Assembly (NCBI RefSeq): GCF_027111315.2
Contig: NZ_CP114289.2
Span: forward strand, 4,439,649-4,503,648
From: Flavobacterium limnophilum
Lineage (GTDB): Bacteria > Bacteroidota > Bacteroidia > Flavobacteriales > Flavobacteriaceae
DNA length: 64,000 bases
Reading direction: 5' to 3'
Position numbers and translations under genes: made by a program. Below the pieces are notes generated by a model, which was not told the origin of the DNA, did no database searches, and saw only the letters and a list, made by a program, of their open reading frames with translations. Shown here piece after piece: positions 18,354 through 28,472 of the stretch (within the stretch, counting starts at the first letter, position 1; every line of letters begins with the position of its first letter).

Positions 18354-20330
18354 CTAAAATAAATGTTCGTCAACTATATTTGGAATGGTCACTTTCAACA
18401 AAGGTTGTATTTCCATTGCTCTTTTTATGGCAAAAATGGCGCCTTCGTTACGAGCCCAACTTCTTCTGGAAATTCCGTTGTTGACATCCCAGAAAAGCAT
18501 TGATTCTATGCGCTTTGACGCTTCTTTTGTACCATCAAGAACCATACCAAAACCACCGTTTATAACTTCGCCCCAACCGACACCGCCGCCATTGTGGATG
18601 GAGACCCAAGTGGCTCCCCGAAAACTGTCGCCAATCACGTTTTGTATTGCCATATCGGCAGTAAAACGGGAGCCGTCATAGATATTCGAGGTTTCTCTAT
18701 AAGGGGAATCCGTACCCGAAACATCGTGATGATCGCGACCCAAAACGACCATTCCTATTTCGTCTTTGGCAATGGCCTGATTAAAAGCTCCTGCAATTTT
18801 CATTCTTCCTTCGGCATCGGCATACAGGATTCGGGCTTGCGAACCCACGACCAATTTATTTTCCTGAGCGCCTTTTATCCAATGGATGTTGTCCTGCATT
18901 TGTTGTTGGATTTCGGCTGGAGCCGACTTTGCCATTATTTCTAAAACCTTGCAGGCAATCGCATCTGTTTTTTGCAAATCGTCTGGATTTCCGGAGGTGC
19001 AAACCCATCTAAAAGGACCAAATCCATAATCAAAACACATGGGACCCATAATATCCTGGACATAACTCGGATACCTGAAATCGACATGGTTTTCGGCCAT
19101 CACGTCGGCACCGGCACGGGAAGCTTCCAGCAAAAAAGCATTTCCATAATCGAAAAAATAGGTTCCATTTGCGGTGTGTTTATTGATGGCGGTGGTGTGA
19201 CGTCGCAAGGTTTCTTGCACTTTTTCCTTGAATAATTCGGGATTGTTGGCCATCATTTTATTGGCTTCTTCAAACGAAATATCCACGGGATAATAACCGC
19301 CAGCCCAGGGATTGTGTAATGAAGTTTGGTCGGAACCCAAGTCGATATAAATATTTTCGTCGTAGAATTTTTCCCAGACATCCACAACGTTTCCCAAATA
19401 ACCTATGGAAACTATTTCTTTATTGGCCTTCGCCAAAGCCACTCTTTTGACCAATTCATCGATGTCCTCAATGACTTCGTTGATCCAGCCTTGACTGTGG
19501 CGAATGTGCGTGATTTTTGGATTTACCTCGGCACAAACCGTGATGCAGCCGGCAATATTTCCGGCTTTTGGTTGCGCTCCACTCATTCCGCCCAATCCTG
19601 AAGTGACGAATAATCCGCCTTTGGGTTTGGTTTTAATTTTCCTGAAACCATTCAAAACCGTAATGGTGGTGCCGTGGACAATGCCTTGCGGACCAATGTA
19701 CATATAACTTCCCGCAGTCATTTGTCCGTACTGTGACACGCCAAGCGCATTGAATTTCTCCCAATCGTCGGGTTTCGAATAGTTGGGAATGACCATTCCA
19801 TTGGTTACCACAACTCGCGGTGCTTCTTTGTGCGAAGGAAATAACCCCATTGGATGGCCGGAATAGATTGTGAGGGTTTGTCCCTCTGTCATTTCAGACA
19901 AATACTGCATCGTCAATAAATACTGCGCCCAGTTCTGGAAAACGGCTCCATTTCCGCCATAAGTGATCAGCTCATGTGGATGTTGCGCCACGGCATAATC
20001 CAGATTGTTTTGGATCATGAGCATGATGGCTTTTGCTTGTTCGCATTTTCCGGGATAATCCGAAATGGGGCGGGCATACATTTTATAATCGGGGCGAAAA
20101 CGGTACATGTAAATCCTGCCGTAAGTGTTCAATTCTTCGGCAAATTCCTTGATCAATTCCGCATGATGTTGCGGTTCAAAATAACGAAGCGCATTGCGAA
20201 GTGCCAATTTTTTCTCCTCCGCCGACAGAATATCTTTTCGTTTTGGCGGATGATTTATGGCTGATTCATACGGTTTTGGTTTGGGCAATTGGGATGGAAT
20301 TCCTTGCTGAATTTGTTCTTGGAAAGTCAT
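18354..20330 (-). CDS. hutU: urocanate hydratase
   Basis: Cytoplasmic enzyme of histidine breakdown that converts urocanate to imidazolone propionate with a tightly bound NAD+. Conserved blocks include YGGNGAVFQNWAQYLL, YSGHPMGLFPSH, VTSGLGGMSGAQPKA, YIDLGSDQTSLHNPWAGGYYP and GGGVGWGEVINGGFGMVLDG. I chose the ATG that gives MTFQEQI; an earlier ATG would add nine residues. The protein of ~658 residues is the longer form seen in Bacteroidota. No other hut gene is in the window. Confidence 0.95.
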   Translation of the reverse strand: MTFQEQIQQGIPSQLPKPKPYESAINHPPKRKDILSAEEKKLALRNALRYFEPQHHAELIKEFAEELNTYGRIYMYRFRPDYKMYARPISDYPGKCEQAKAIMLMIQNNLDYAVAQHPHELITYGGNGAVFQNWAQYLLTMQYLSEMTEGQTLTIYSGHPMGLFPSHKEAPRVVVTNGMVIPNYSKPDDWEKFNALGVSQYGQMTAGSYMYIGPQGIVHGTTITVLNGFRKIKTKPKGGLFVTSGLGGMSGAQPKAGNIAGCITVCAEVNPKITHIRHSQGWINEVIEDIDELVKRVALAKANKEIVSIGYLGNVVDVWEKFYDENIYIDLGSDQTSLHNPWAGGYYPVDISFEEANKMMANNPELFKEKVQETLRRHTTAINKHTANGTYFFDYGNAFLLEASRAGADVMAENHVDFRYPSYVQDIMGPMCFDYGFGPFRWVCTSGNPDDLQKTDAIACKVLEIMAKSAPAEIQQQMQDNIHWIKGAQENKLVVGSQARILYADAEGRMKIAGAFNQAIAKDEIGMVVLGRDHHDVSGTDSPYRETSNIYDGSRFTADMAIQNVIGDSFRGATWVSIHNGGGVGWGEVINGGFGMVLDGTKEASKRIESMLFWDVNNGISRRSWARNEGAIFAIKRAMEIQPLLKVTIPNIVDEHLF

Positions 20331-20378
20331 TTTGGTTTGTTTTTTGAGTTTATGCAAACTGAAAACTGCGACTGAACA

Positions 20379-20555
20379 CTATTTTTTTATTTCCCCCGTT
20401 TTTTTGTCAAATCCATAAGGGCAATGGCGACAGCCGCTTTTACAGCAAAACCCTTTTTTTAGATGGTACTTTTCGGTGAAGCATTTGTAACCTTCAGGCG
20501 TATAATAAAAATCTTCGCCTTCGATTAATTTAATTTCATTACTTTGTTCGTTCAT
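20379..20555 (-). CDS. small Cys-rich protein, DUF5522-like
   Basis: A 58-residue protein whose core, EGYKCFTEKYHLKKG followed by FCCKSGCRHCPYGF, has five cysteines in a CC-x3-C-x2-C arrangement typical of the small DUF5522 family. Metal or iron-sulfur binding is likely but unproven. It lies 48 bases upstream of hutU on the same strand. Confidence 0.75.
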   Translation of the reverse strand: MNEQSNEIKLIEGEDFYYTPEGYKCFTEKYHLKKGFCCKSGCRHCPYGFDKKTGEIKK

Positions 20556-20582
20556 ATTACAAATTTATACACTTTATAACCA

Positions 20583-20912
20583 ATGTTTTTAATTGCAGCC
20601 AAATATTTAATCCCGAAAGGCTATCGAGGATTGGCCTTGTTTCCGTTTGTGTTTGTAAAATATGCATTGGATAAAAATAATCCGGTTTTTATAAATCACG
20701 AACGTATTCATCTCAGGCAACAATTAGAATTGTTGGTTGTTCCTTTTTTTGCATGGTATTTTCTTGAATTTTTGGTTCGGTTCATCCAGTATAAAAGTTG
20801 GAATTTGGCTTATCGAAATATCAGTTTTGAACGAGAGGCTTATTCAAATGAAAAAGACCTAGGCTATTTGAAGCGAAGGTCTTTTTGGAGATTTTTGAAA
20901 TATATTTTTTGA
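20583..20912 (+). CDS. small membrane-associated protein with HERIH motif
   Basis: A 109-residue protein with a HERIHLRQQLE motif (His39, Glu40, His43) after a hydrophobic N-terminus and before a second hydrophobic stretch (LLVVPFFAWYFLEFLV). The H-E-x-x-H pattern and the following helix resemble the zinc site of membrane metalloproteases, but the protein is far too short for a known peptidase. It is divergent from the DUF5522 gene and convergent with the next gene (5-base gap). Confidence 0.7.
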   Translation: MFLIAAKYLIPKGYRGLALFPFVFVKYALDKNNPVFINHERIHLRQQLELLVVPFFAWYFLEFLVRFIQYKSWNLAYRNISFEREAYSNEKDLGYLKRRSFWRFLKYIF

Positions 20913-20917
20913 AGAAG

Positions 20918-21943
20918 TTATTCAATTACAAAATAGGAAAAACTAGGATTTGCCGTGGTATCCCCCTTGAAACTAATATCAAAAGTACTTGTAGTAACAT
21001 TACTTACCCAAGCTTTGTAATCTTGGGCAGCATCGTTTGCAAGTGTGAGCATTACTATGGGCGCACTGTTATATGCAACGTTGAAGTTGACTGTTAAGGT
21101 AACTTTGTTTGAATTTGTGGGTGTGCCAGTAATATTTATTAATCCTTTAATGTCCGTGGAATAACTTGCAAAGCTAGCGCTAGTTATTCCATTTGGAGTT
21201 GTAAGGGCTATCGTTGGGGCAGCAGTTTGTTCACTTTTGATATGTCCGTCTTTTAGGTGGAGCAATGTGGTGGGAGTAGTTGTTCCTAATCCAACCTTTC
21301 CGCTTCCTGTCCATGATAAAACATGAGTTCCTAAAAATTTCGGATCTGTGCCATAACCTAAGGACCATATATCTTGGGATGGGTTCGAAATAAAACCATA
21401 ATTGTCTCCATCTGAATTCATGATAAATTCATTTTTTCCTTTGTTGTTGGCATAAATATTTCCAGTGACGTCTAAGGTAGCCAAAGGGTTGGTATTGCCG
21501 ATTGCCAGTTCCCCAGTTGGGGTTACTCTCATCCATTCCGTACCACTGGTTTTGAATACGAGGGGTTGGGCGTCAGTTGTTCCTATGAAATTTGTTCCAG
21601 CAGTTGTTCCTGAATTTCCAGAAAGCGACCAGCTGGGAGAAGTTATCAAACGCGTCCATACAGTTCCGTTCCAAAAATAATAGCCTGGAGTTACATCTCC
21701 AGCGGTATTGGTGTTGTAAACTAAAGTTCCAGATAATGGCGATCCACTGTCTTGTGGATTTACTACTGGAGCCGATGTTGTGGTTAATGTTAGGGCTACT
21801 TGTGGAGCTACAAATCCATTTGTGCTGGAATTGATTTCGAGTGCGCCTCTTGGAGTTGTGGTTCCGATTCCTACCTGTGCTGATGAGTCAATACCCATTA
21901 TTAACATAAATAGACAAAAAGGCAATAGGGTAATTTTTTTCAT
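20918..21943 (-). CDS. secreted tail-fibre-like protein
   Basis: A 341-residue protein with a signal peptide (IDSSAQ) and VGIGTTTP-type repeats (GIGTTTPRGALEINSS near residue 26 and GLGTTTPTTLLHLKDG near residue 215). It also has a YYFWNGTVWTRL block. These are typical of flavobacterial surface proteins related to phage tail fibres. The C-terminal ~110 residues form a separate beta-rich domain. The biological role is unknown; adhesion is a guess. Confidence 0.7.
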   Translation of the reverse strand: MKKITLLPFCLFMLIMGIDSSAQVGIGTTTPRGALEINSSTNGFVAPQVALTLTTTSAPVVNPQDSGSPLSGTLVYNTNTAGDVTPGYYFWNGTVWTRLITSPSWSLSGNSGTTAGTNFIGTTDAQPLVFKTSGTEWMRVTPTGELAIGNTNPLATLDVTGNIYANNKGKNEFIMNSDGDNYGFISNPSQDIWSLGYGTDPKFLGTHVLSWTGSGKVGLGTTTPTTLLHLKDGHIKSEQTAAPTIALTTPNGITSASFASYSTDIKGLINITGTPTNSNKVTLTVNFNVAYNSAPIVMLTLANDAAQDYKAWVSNVTTSTFDISFKGDTTANPSFSYFVIE

Positions 21944-22569
21944 AATTAATTAGGCTATGATAAATAGTGTATGCTTTGTTGCAACTAAGTTAAGATATAT
22001 TTTTTTAAAAAAATGATTTTTTTTGGATTATCGGTAATTTTGTTCGGTAAACGGCATATATTTATTACAATTGACATATATGTCTTACAAAAAAATTGAA
22101 AATTGACTTAGGTTTAATTTAATTAAGATAAAAACATCCTTTATTGTAATTTCCTTTTCTTGGTAGAATTTTAATTTTGTTAAAAGAAGTGGGGTGTTTA
22201 TAGATATATAATTTATTTTAAAATACGCAAACGACTGTTTATTAGTGGTTTGAGTTTTTTTATACTCAAGGTTTTATAATAATTAAGATAATCTGGGGCA
22301 ATAAAATTTGATCATTCAATATGGTGTCAAGCAAACTTAATATATGGTTCAAAATGGAATCTTTTTCTTCATCCTGACGATTAAACCACCTAGTCTTTTA
22401 TGTAGTATTATGCTTAGTAAAATAATTAAAAACGCACTTAATCGATAAAAAATGCACTTAAATGATTTTTTTTCATAAAAAAGAATTAAATTTAATTTTG
22501 ATTTCGAATATTTTAAAGCCAATAATATTTAAGATATTCGAGAAATAATTATTAACACATTTTTTAGCT
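21944..22569. other. 626-base AT-rich divergent intergenic region
   Basis: I see no gene here. The region separates two divergently transcribed genes and must contain both promoters. It is very AT-rich and I could not assign a promoter with confidence. Confidence 0.6.
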
Positions 22570-24327
22570 ATGAAATCAAAAATACTATCAAAAACATTCG
22601 TGATTGCCGCAGGATTTTTATTTTGTCTTCAAGCATATTCCCAAGGTATGTATGTTAAAGCCGATACTTATATTTGTGCAAGCAATCAATATGTTTACGT
22701 AAAAAATGATATAGAGTTAAATGCTGCTACCAGCAACTTCTATTTAAGAAAAGGGGGGCAATTATTGCAGGGAACTACTGGAGCAGGAGCTAACAAAGGA
22801 ATTGGGAGTTTGTCAGTTTTTCAGGAAGGAACTGTTAATAATTATCAATACAATTATTGGTGTTCACCAGTTGGAAATGTTGAATCGGCTACTAGTGTGA
22901 ACAATCCTTTTGGGATTAAACAATTAGGAAGACCTACAACTGCAACAGCTACTACAATGGCTACTCTTTTAGCGTCGACTTCTTATGATGGTACGGCTTC
23001 TCCTTTAGCAATTGCACCTTTTTGGGTTTATAAGTTTATCAACACAAGTAGTTATTCAGATTGGATTAAAGTGGGTTCGACCACCACCTTGGCAGCAGGT
23101 GAAGGTTTTACCATGAAGGGTACTTCCGGAACAGATACGACAACAATCGATGGAGTTCAAAATAATCCCGATGGAAATCATCAGCGTTACGATTTTAGGG
23201 GAAAACCCAATGACGGGACCATCAATATTCCTGTTTTGGCTGGAGAATTGGTATTGACAGGAAATCCATATCCTTCTGCAATTAATTTGCAAGCTTTTTT
23301 GGTCGGAGAATTAAATTGTACGGGAACTGCCTATTTCTGGGAACAGGATAAAATGGCAAACTCTCATTATATCGCTGATTATAAAGGAGGATACGGTACT
23401 TATACCCAGGCAAACATCTATGCTCCAGCCATATTCTATTCTTATGATGGGTCGGGTAATGAAGTCTCAACTATAGGCAGTTCAGGATATTCTTATGAAA
23501 GAAAATATTCTCCTATTGGTCAAGGTTTTTTGATTGAAGGGACTGCGAATGGAAATGTCCAAATGAAAAACAGTTACCGAGTTTTTGTCAAAGAAGGAGC
23601 TGCAAATAGTTCAGAATTCGAGAGAACATCAAGCAACAAAAAAAGTGCTGCCGATACACCACAAATTCGGTTCAACACTTTATTGGATAATGGGCCGATT
23701 AGCCAGATAGTATTGGCTTTTGACCCTCTATCAACCGATGGTGTCGATCGATATGATGGAGGATCTCCAAATGATGGTCCTGCCAATAATTACTTTGTAA
23801 TCAATAATAGTGAATATGTAATAAATGTTCTTCCATTTGATATTGACAAGAAGATTCCAATTGGGTTTAGAAATTATGCTCAAGCCAATTATAAAATCAC
23901 GGTCAACCAAATATTGAATGTTCCCGAAGTTACCAATGTTTATTTGCACGATAAAACAACCAATCAATATTATGATATTAAAAACAGTGTCTATGATTTG
24001 ACATTGCCTGCCGGAACTTATTATACACAATATGAAATCACTTTTAAAAACGGTACTTTAGGAGTCGATGATTTGGAAAGTCAAAGATTTTTGGTGCAAC
24101 AAGATAATGTAAATAAAAGTTTGGTAATCAATAATCCACAGCAATTAGAATTGGCTAATTGTAGCTTATACGATGTAGTGGGAAGGTTGATTTTTAGTAA
24201 AAACAAATTAGGAACCAATTCCTCTTATTCATTTTCAACGGCAGATTTAAGCAATGGAATTTATATTGTAAAGTTGACCACAAATGACAAAGCGGAAATG
24301 GGAACAAAAATTATCGTAAATAACTAG
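22570..24327 (+). CDS. T9SS-secreted protein with type A sorting domain
   Basis: A 585-residue exported protein. The N-terminal signal ends near QAYSQG. The last ~75 residues form a type IX secretion sorting domain (LYDVVGRLIFSKNK...FSTADLSNGIYIVKLTTNDK...KIIVNN). The central part contains NYWCSPVGN, TLAAGEGFTMKGT, LVLTGNPYPSAIN and PIGQGFLIEG blocks, which recur in large flavobacterial adhesin-like proteins. It would be delivered to the cell surface through the T9SS. The ligand is unknown. Confidence 0.88.
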   Translation: MKSKILSKTFVIAAGFLFCLQAYSQGMYVKADTYICASNQYVYVKNDIELNAATSNFYLRKGGQLLQGTTGAGANKGIGSLSVFQEGTVNNYQYNYWCSPVGNVESATSVNNPFGIKQLGRPTTATATTMATLLASTSYDGTASPLAIAPFWVYKFINTSSYSDWIKVGSTTTLAAGEGFTMKGTSGTDTTTIDGVQNNPDGNHQRYDFRGKPNDGTINIPVLAGELVLTGNPYPSAINLQAFLVGELNCTGTAYFWEQDKMANSHYIADYKGGYGTYTQANIYAPAIFYSYDGSGNEVSTIGSSGYSYERKYSPIGQGFLIEGTANGNVQMKNSYRVFVKEGAANSSEFERTSSNKKSAADTPQIRFNTLLDNGPISQIVLAFDPLSTDGVDRYDGGSPNDGPANNYFVINNSEYVINVLPFDIDKKIPIGFRNYAQANYKITVNQILNVPEVTNVYLHDKTTNQYYDIKNSVYDLTLPAGTYYTQYEITFKNGTLGVDDLESQRFLVQQDNVNKSLVINNPQQLELANCSLYDVVGRLIFSKNKLGTNSSYSFSTADLSNGIYIVKLTTNDKAEMGTKIIVNN

Positions 24328-24441
24328 CCAAAGAAGCACTATAAAAACCTGAACTTTTATCGAAATCTAATTGCAATAAAATCAGGGCGTTAGCTTTTAA
24401 AACTAGAGGGTTTTATTTAGTTTTATCAAATTATGCAATTG

Positions 24442-24537
24442 GCACACAGATGACACAGCTTATGCAGATTTGCACGGATTTTTATCTATTATTTGAATAT
24501 CTGTGTAAAATTTGTTCCATCCGTGTCATCTGTGTGC
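24442..24537. repeat. 96-base inverted-repeat element (CACAGATGACAC type)
   Basis: The outer arms GCACACAGATGACACAG and CCGTGTCATCTGTGTGC pair with one mismatch. The interior contains TTTGCACGGATTT. This looks like an interspersed palindromic repeat. The rest of the 24328-24655 gap holds no gene I can support. Confidence 0.7.
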
Positions 24538-24655
24538 TTTTATACACAACTTAAATAGCTTATCAGTAACCAAAATTTTAAAAGCGAATGCCCTGCAACA
24601 AACCCAAATAATACAATCATTTAGTGTTGTATATTTGCACCAAATACTATTTGTT

Positions 24656-25561
24656 TTGCGAGAAATTCTTACCCAAAAAATAAAATTGTCCACAAATAAA
24701 GTCTCTGTGTCCATAAGGCGTGAAGACCTCATTCACCCATTTATTTCCGGGAATAAATTTCGAAAATTGAAATACAACTTGATTCAGGCAAAAGCCGAAA
24801 ACAAGGATGTCCTCCTCACTTTTGGAGGAGCATTTTCTAACCATATTGCCGCTGCCGCCTATGCTGGAAAACAATATGGATTCAAAACCATCGGAATTAT
24901 TCGTGGAGATGAATTGAGGGAAAAAATTTCTGAAAACCCCACCTTGAAGTTTGCCCAAAATTGCGGAATGCAATTCAAATTCGTCACTCGTGAAGCCTAT
25001 CGCCATAAAACCGAAGCTGATTTTTTGGAGCATTTAAAAGAAGAATTTGGTGATTTTTATCTTGTTCCCGAAGGAGGAACCAATGAATTTGCCGTCAAAG
25101 GTTGCGAAGAAATATTGACCAAAGAAGATGCTGAATTTGATTTTGTCTGTTGTGCCGTTGGAACTGGAGGAACAATTTCGGGTCTAATAAACAGTATTTT
25201 GCCACACCAAAAAGTTTTGGGGTTTCCATCCTTGAAAGGGGACTTTTTAAAAGAAGATATTCGTAAATTTGCCCGAAACCAGAACTGGGAAGTAATCACC
25301 GATTACCATTTTGGGGGGTACGGTAAAGTCAATCCGGAGTTAATCGCTTTCATCAACCAGTTTTTTGAAGAAAACAAAATTCCTTTGGATCCAGTTTATA
25401 CGGGAAAGATGGTTTTTGGCGTTATGGATTTAATCCAAAAAGATTATTTTCCGGAAAATTCAAAAATTTTACTCATTCACACTGGCGGACTTCAGGGAAT
25501 AGCAGGAATGAACATCAAATTAAAAAACAAACGTTTACCAACAATAGCCATAGATGTATAA
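24656..25561 (+). CDS. PLP-dependent D-cysteine desulfhydrase / ACC deaminase family
   Basis: A ~301-residue fold-type II PLP enzyme. IRREDLIHPFISGNKFRKLKYNL carries the PLP lysine in the SGNK motif, followed by LTFGGAFSNHIAAAAYA, VPEGGTNEFAVKGCEEI, CCAVGTGGTISGLI and IHTGGLQGI. No ATG fits, so I chose the TTG at 24656, which gives MREILTQ and a normal family length. A TATATTTG -7-like box ends 20 bases upstream. A longer upstream frame would run into the 96-base repeat and is unlikely. D-cysteine desulfhydrase is more probable than ACC deaminase in this lineage, but the sequence does not settle it. Confidence 0.85.
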   Translation: MREILTQKIKLSTNKVSVSIRREDLIHPFISGNKFRKLKYNLIQAKAENKDVLLTFGGAFSNHIAAAAYAGKQYGFKTIGIIRGDELREKISENPTLKFAQNCGMQFKFVTREAYRHKTEADFLEHLKEEFGDFYLVPEGGTNEFAVKGCEEILTKEDAEFDFVCCAVGTGGTISGLINSILPHQKVLGFPSLKGDFLKEDIRKFARNQNWEVITDYHFGGYGKVNPELIAFINQFFEENKIPLDPVYTGKMVFGVMDLIQKDYFPENSKILLIHTGGLQGIAGMNIKLKNKRLPTIAIDV

Positions 25562-26381
25562 AAAGATACTACTCCTAATCGTAATTTTAACCTTGATCGG
25601 TTGCAATACTTCCAAGTCGGTAATTGTAACCACAAAGGCAGGAAATTCAAAGTATAAAAAGACAACTTCCGCGGCGAACAAAAAGAACGAAACAACACAA
25701 TCGGCCTCCAAAACGGTGGTGACTTCGGATTTGATAAACGGTTATGTGTTTCATTATAAAGACATAGCGATGAGCAACATGCGGAATTACGGCATTCCGG
25801 CGAGTATTATTTTGGCCCAAGGAATTTTGGAGTCGGCTGCCGGACAGAGTAAATTGGCATCAACGGCCAACAATCATTTCGGGATAAAATGCTACAAGGA
25901 TTGGAAAGGAGAAACCACGAATCACGATGACGACGCCATCCAAGAATGTTTCAGAAAGTATAAAACCCCGCAAGAATCCTATCAAGATCATGCCGACATT
26001 CTCTCCAAAAGAACCCGGTATGCCACTTTATTTAGCTTGAAAAAAGGCGATTACAAAGCTTGGGCCAAAGGATTGAAAGCAGCCGGTTATGCCACGGATC
26101 CCAATTATCCAGAGAAATTGATTAATTATATCGAACGCTACCATTTGGATCAATACGACAACTTGGTTTTGGGCAAGGATTATGTTTTGGACAAAAGCCA
26201 AAATGCGCCAACGTCAACCAGGCCGGTTGCAAGCCGACAAGCCAATCAATACGAAGTCCAAAAAGGGGATACTTTGTATTCCATTTCCAAAAAATTCAAT
26301 ATTTCCATCGAAGAGTTAAAAAGACAAAACAATATTTTTGACAATGCCATTTCGATAGGGCAAACCATACTAATAAAATAA
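25554..26381 (+). CDS. glucosaminidase with C-terminal LysM domain
   Basis: A 275-residue lipoprotein (LIGC, Cys17). A peptidoglycan N-acetylglucosaminidase domain (about residues 55-205) carries the probable catalytic Glu93 in [14 protein letters not shown] and the NNHFGIKC motif. A LysM cell-wall binding domain follows (about 228-275, [23 protein letters not shown]). It is likely a cell-wall hydrolase. The start overlaps the upstream PLP gene by 8 bases and hemL begins 5 bases downstream, so the three genes form one operon. Confidence 0.92.
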   Translation: MYKKILLLIVILTLIGCNTSKSVIVTTKAGNSKYKKTTSAANKKNETTQSASKTVVTSDLINGYVFHYKDIAMSNMRNYGIPASIILAQGILESAAGQSKLASTANNHFGIKCYKDWKGETTNHDDDAIQECFRKYKTPQESYQDHADILSKRTRYATLFSLKKGDYKAWAKGLKAAGYATDPNYPEKLINYIERYHLDQYDNLVLGKDYVLDKSQNAPTSTRPVASRQANQYEVQKGDTLYSISKKFNISIEELKRQNNIFDNAISIGQTILIK

Positions 26382-26386
26382 AGATT

Positions 26387-27673
26387 ATGTTGTATCAAAG
26401 AAGCAGCCAGCTTTTTGCTGAAGCCGAAAAAGTAATTCCGGGTGGTGTAAATTCGCCTGTTCGTGCCTTCAAAGCCGTTGGAGGAACACCCATTTTTGTC
26501 AAAAGCGCCAAAGGAGCTTATTTATTCGACGAAGATGGAAACCAATTAATAGATTACATCAATTCTTGGGGGCCAATGATTTTGGGACATGCTTTCCAAC
26601 CCGTTGTAGATGCCGTAATCGAAAAAGCTAAACTGGGTACTTCTTTCGGAATGCCGACGGAATTGGAAACCCAAATCGCAGCTTTGGCCGTTTCAATGGT
26701 GCCCAATATCGATAAAATCAGGTTTGTTAATTCTGGTACCGAAGCCTGTATGAGCGCGATTCGTTTGGCTCGTGGATTTACCAAAAAAGACAAGATAATA
26801 AAATTTGCCGGATGTTATCACGGACATTCCGATTCGTTTTTGATTCAAGCCGGAAGTGGAGCCATTACTTTTGGTTCACCAAATAGTCCAGGAGTTACTG
26901 CTGGAACAGCCAAAGATACTTTGCTTGCAAAATACAATGATTTAGACAATGTCAAAGCTTTAATCGAAGCTAATAAAAGTGAAATAGCAGCCATAATTGT
27001 AGAACCAGTTGCTGGAAATATGGGTTGTATTCCACCAAATAAAGGATTTCTCGAAGGCTTGCGCCAATTGTGTACAGACAACGAAATTCTCCTAATTTTC
27101 GATGAGGTAATGACAGGATTCCGACTTGCAAGAGGTGGGGTTCAGGAATTGTTCAACATCAATGCCGATATTGTTTGCTTCGGAAAAGTGATTGGTGGCG
27201 GTTTGCCGGTGGGCGCTTTTGCAGCCAGAAACGAAATTATGAATTATTTGGCTCCATTAGGACCTGTTTATCAAGCGGGAACTTTATCTGGAAATCCATT
27301 GGCGATGGCTGCCGGATTGGCGATGTTGCAAGCTTTGGATTCTGATAGAGAAATTTTCAAAAGATTGGAAGAAAAAACAGCTTACTTGGCTGCGGGAATT
27401 GACAAGGTTCTAAAAGCAAACAAGGTAGATTTTACCATCAACAGGGTGGGTTCCATGATTTCGGTGCATTTTGATGCCGCTCCCGTTTATGACTTTCAAA
27501 CTGCGGCAAAAGGCGACAATGAAATCTTCAAAAAATTCTTCCACGGTTTGTTGAAAGAAGGTATTTATATAGCGCCATCGGCCTATGAAACTTGGTTCAT
27601 CACCGATGCGCTTTCTTATGAAGACCTTGATTTTACGATTAAAGCCATCGATAAAGTTTCCAAAACGTTTTAG
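26387..27673 (+). CDS. hemL: glutamate-1-semialdehyde 2,1-aminomutase
   Basis: Makes 5-aminolevulinate for haem from glutamate-1-semialdehyde. The 428-residue class III aminotransferase fold is complete. The PLP lysine is Lys267 in [15 protein letters not shown], and [26 protein letters not shown] and [10 protein letters not shown] are all present. It is the third gene of the operon with the glucosaminidase. Haem demand for the cytochromes further on is a plausible but indirect link. Confidence 0.97.
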   Translation: MLYQRSSQLFAEAEKVIPGGVNSPVRAFKAVGGTPIFVKSAKGAYLFDEDGNQLIDYINSWGPMILGHAFQPVVDAVIEKAKLGTSFGMPTELETQIAALAVSMVPNIDKIRFVNSGTEACMSAIRLARGFTKKDKIIKFAGCYHGHSDSFLIQAGSGAITFGSPNSPGVTAGTAKDTLLAKYNDLDNVKALIEANKSEIAAIIVEPVAGNMGCIPPNKGFLEGLRQLCTDNEILLIFDEVMTGFRLARGGVQELFNINADIVCFGKVIGGGLPVGAFAARNEIMNYLAPLGPVYQAGTLSGNPLAMAAGLAMLQALDSDREIFKRLEEKTAYLAAGIDKVLKANKVDFTINRVGSMISVHFDAAPVYDFQTAAKGDNEIFKKFFHGLLKEGIYIAPSAYETWFITDALSYEDLDFTIKAIDKVSKTF

Positions 27674-27690
27674 TGATTAATACCATTTAG

Positions 27691-27746
27691 AAATATAAAA
27701 TAATCCAATTCTTGCTCCCTCTCCTTTGGAGAGGGTTGGGGAGAGG
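27691..27746. repeat. interspersed repeat copy A (CCCTCTCCTTTGGAGAGGG)
   Basis: A perfect hairpin of CCCTCTCC and GGAGAGGG around TTT, preceded by AAATATAAAATAATC. The same ~55-base unit recurs at 34019-34074 with few changes. Confidence 0.85.
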
Positions 27747-27753
27747 TAAAAAA

Positions 27754-27779
27754 AAACTTCCGGAACCACCCGGAAGTTT
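27754..27779. terminator. bidirectional terminator between hemL and the CpxP-like gene
   Basis: AAACTTCCGG and CCGGAAGTTT pair perfectly around a 6-base loop between two convergent genes, with A-rich flank on the left. Confidence 0.7.
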
Positions 27780-27810
27780 AACTAACTAACCAATTTAACT
27801 AACTATTTTT

Positions 27811-28275
27811 TTAACCTCTTCTTTCTTGATTTTTTGGATGTTTTCCTTGTTGGTTACCTTGGCGATTTCCTTTGCGGTCACCCTGATGTTCTTCTTTTAA
27901 AGCAGTCCATTTTTCAAATTGCTTTTCATTTAGTATTTTTTGCATTCTTTTTTTGGCGGCAATTTGTTCATCAAGCATTTTGCTTTTCATGGCGAAACGC
28001 TCGTCGCTGGTAGGCTTTGTTCCTTTTTCCCTCATCGCTTTCATTGCGGTTTTATGCGCCTCCATTTTGGTGTTCTTGTCGGCAATAAAGGCTTTTATCT
28101 CTTTTTGTTGCGACTCGTTTAAGTCTAGTTCCAGGGTAAGTTTTTTTACTTGCAATTCACTTCTTTGTTCTGAAGTGAATTGATCCATCCCGTTTCCTTG
28201 ATGCTTGTTGTTTCTTGGTTGCGCCATTATGGTCATCCCGGCCATAAGGAAGGTCATTAAAATTATTTTTTTCAT
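27811..28275 (-). CDS. Spy/CpxP-like periplasmic protein
   Basis: A 154-residue exported protein (signal to IMAQ). The helical core has two LTxxQ-like segments (LDLNESQQKEIKAFI, LNEKQFEKWTALKEE) and a strongly charged tail of Gln, Gly, Lys and Arg (GNRQGNQQGKHPKNQERRG). This pattern is common for envelope-stress chaperone-like proteins of the Spy/CpxP type. Its partner is unknown. Confidence 0.75.
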   Translation of the reverse strand: MKKIILMTFLMAGMTIMAQPRNNKHQGNGMDQFTSEQRSELQVKKLTLELDLNESQQKEIKAFIADKNTKMEAHKTAMKAMREKGTKPTSDERFAMKSKMLDEQIAAKKRMQKILNEKQFEKWTALKEEHQGDRKGNRQGNQQGKHPKNQERRG

Positions 28276-28402
28276 TTCTTTTAATATTTATGTTATAGTG
28301 ATAAGACGCAGAAGGATGACAAAGGTTTAAATGTTAACAAAAAATTATGGTTTGGTTCTTGAAATCAGGTATTTAATTATGGAAAATATTTTTTTTTCAA
28401 GT

Positions 28403-28446
28403 ATGATTGCAATCATAATCAATCGGTTAAAGTATTGCCAAATTTG
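28403..28446 (+). promoter_or_regulatory. Crp/Fnr-type operator and -7 box before the nos operon
   Basis: The operator ATGATTGCAATCAT (28403-28416) is a perfect palindrome. The -7-like box CAAATTTG ends at 28446, exactly 36.5 bases from the operator centre. This matches six other promoters in the window and suggests activation from about -41.5. Confidence 0.75.
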
Positions 28447-28472
28447 TACAAGAAATTTAAAACCTAACTTTT

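Noticed and set aside
24512..24655. Longer N-terminus for the PLP desulfhydrase/deaminase
   Set aside because: It would begin inside a palindromic repeat and add ~48 residues without family similarity, upstream of a likely promoter box.
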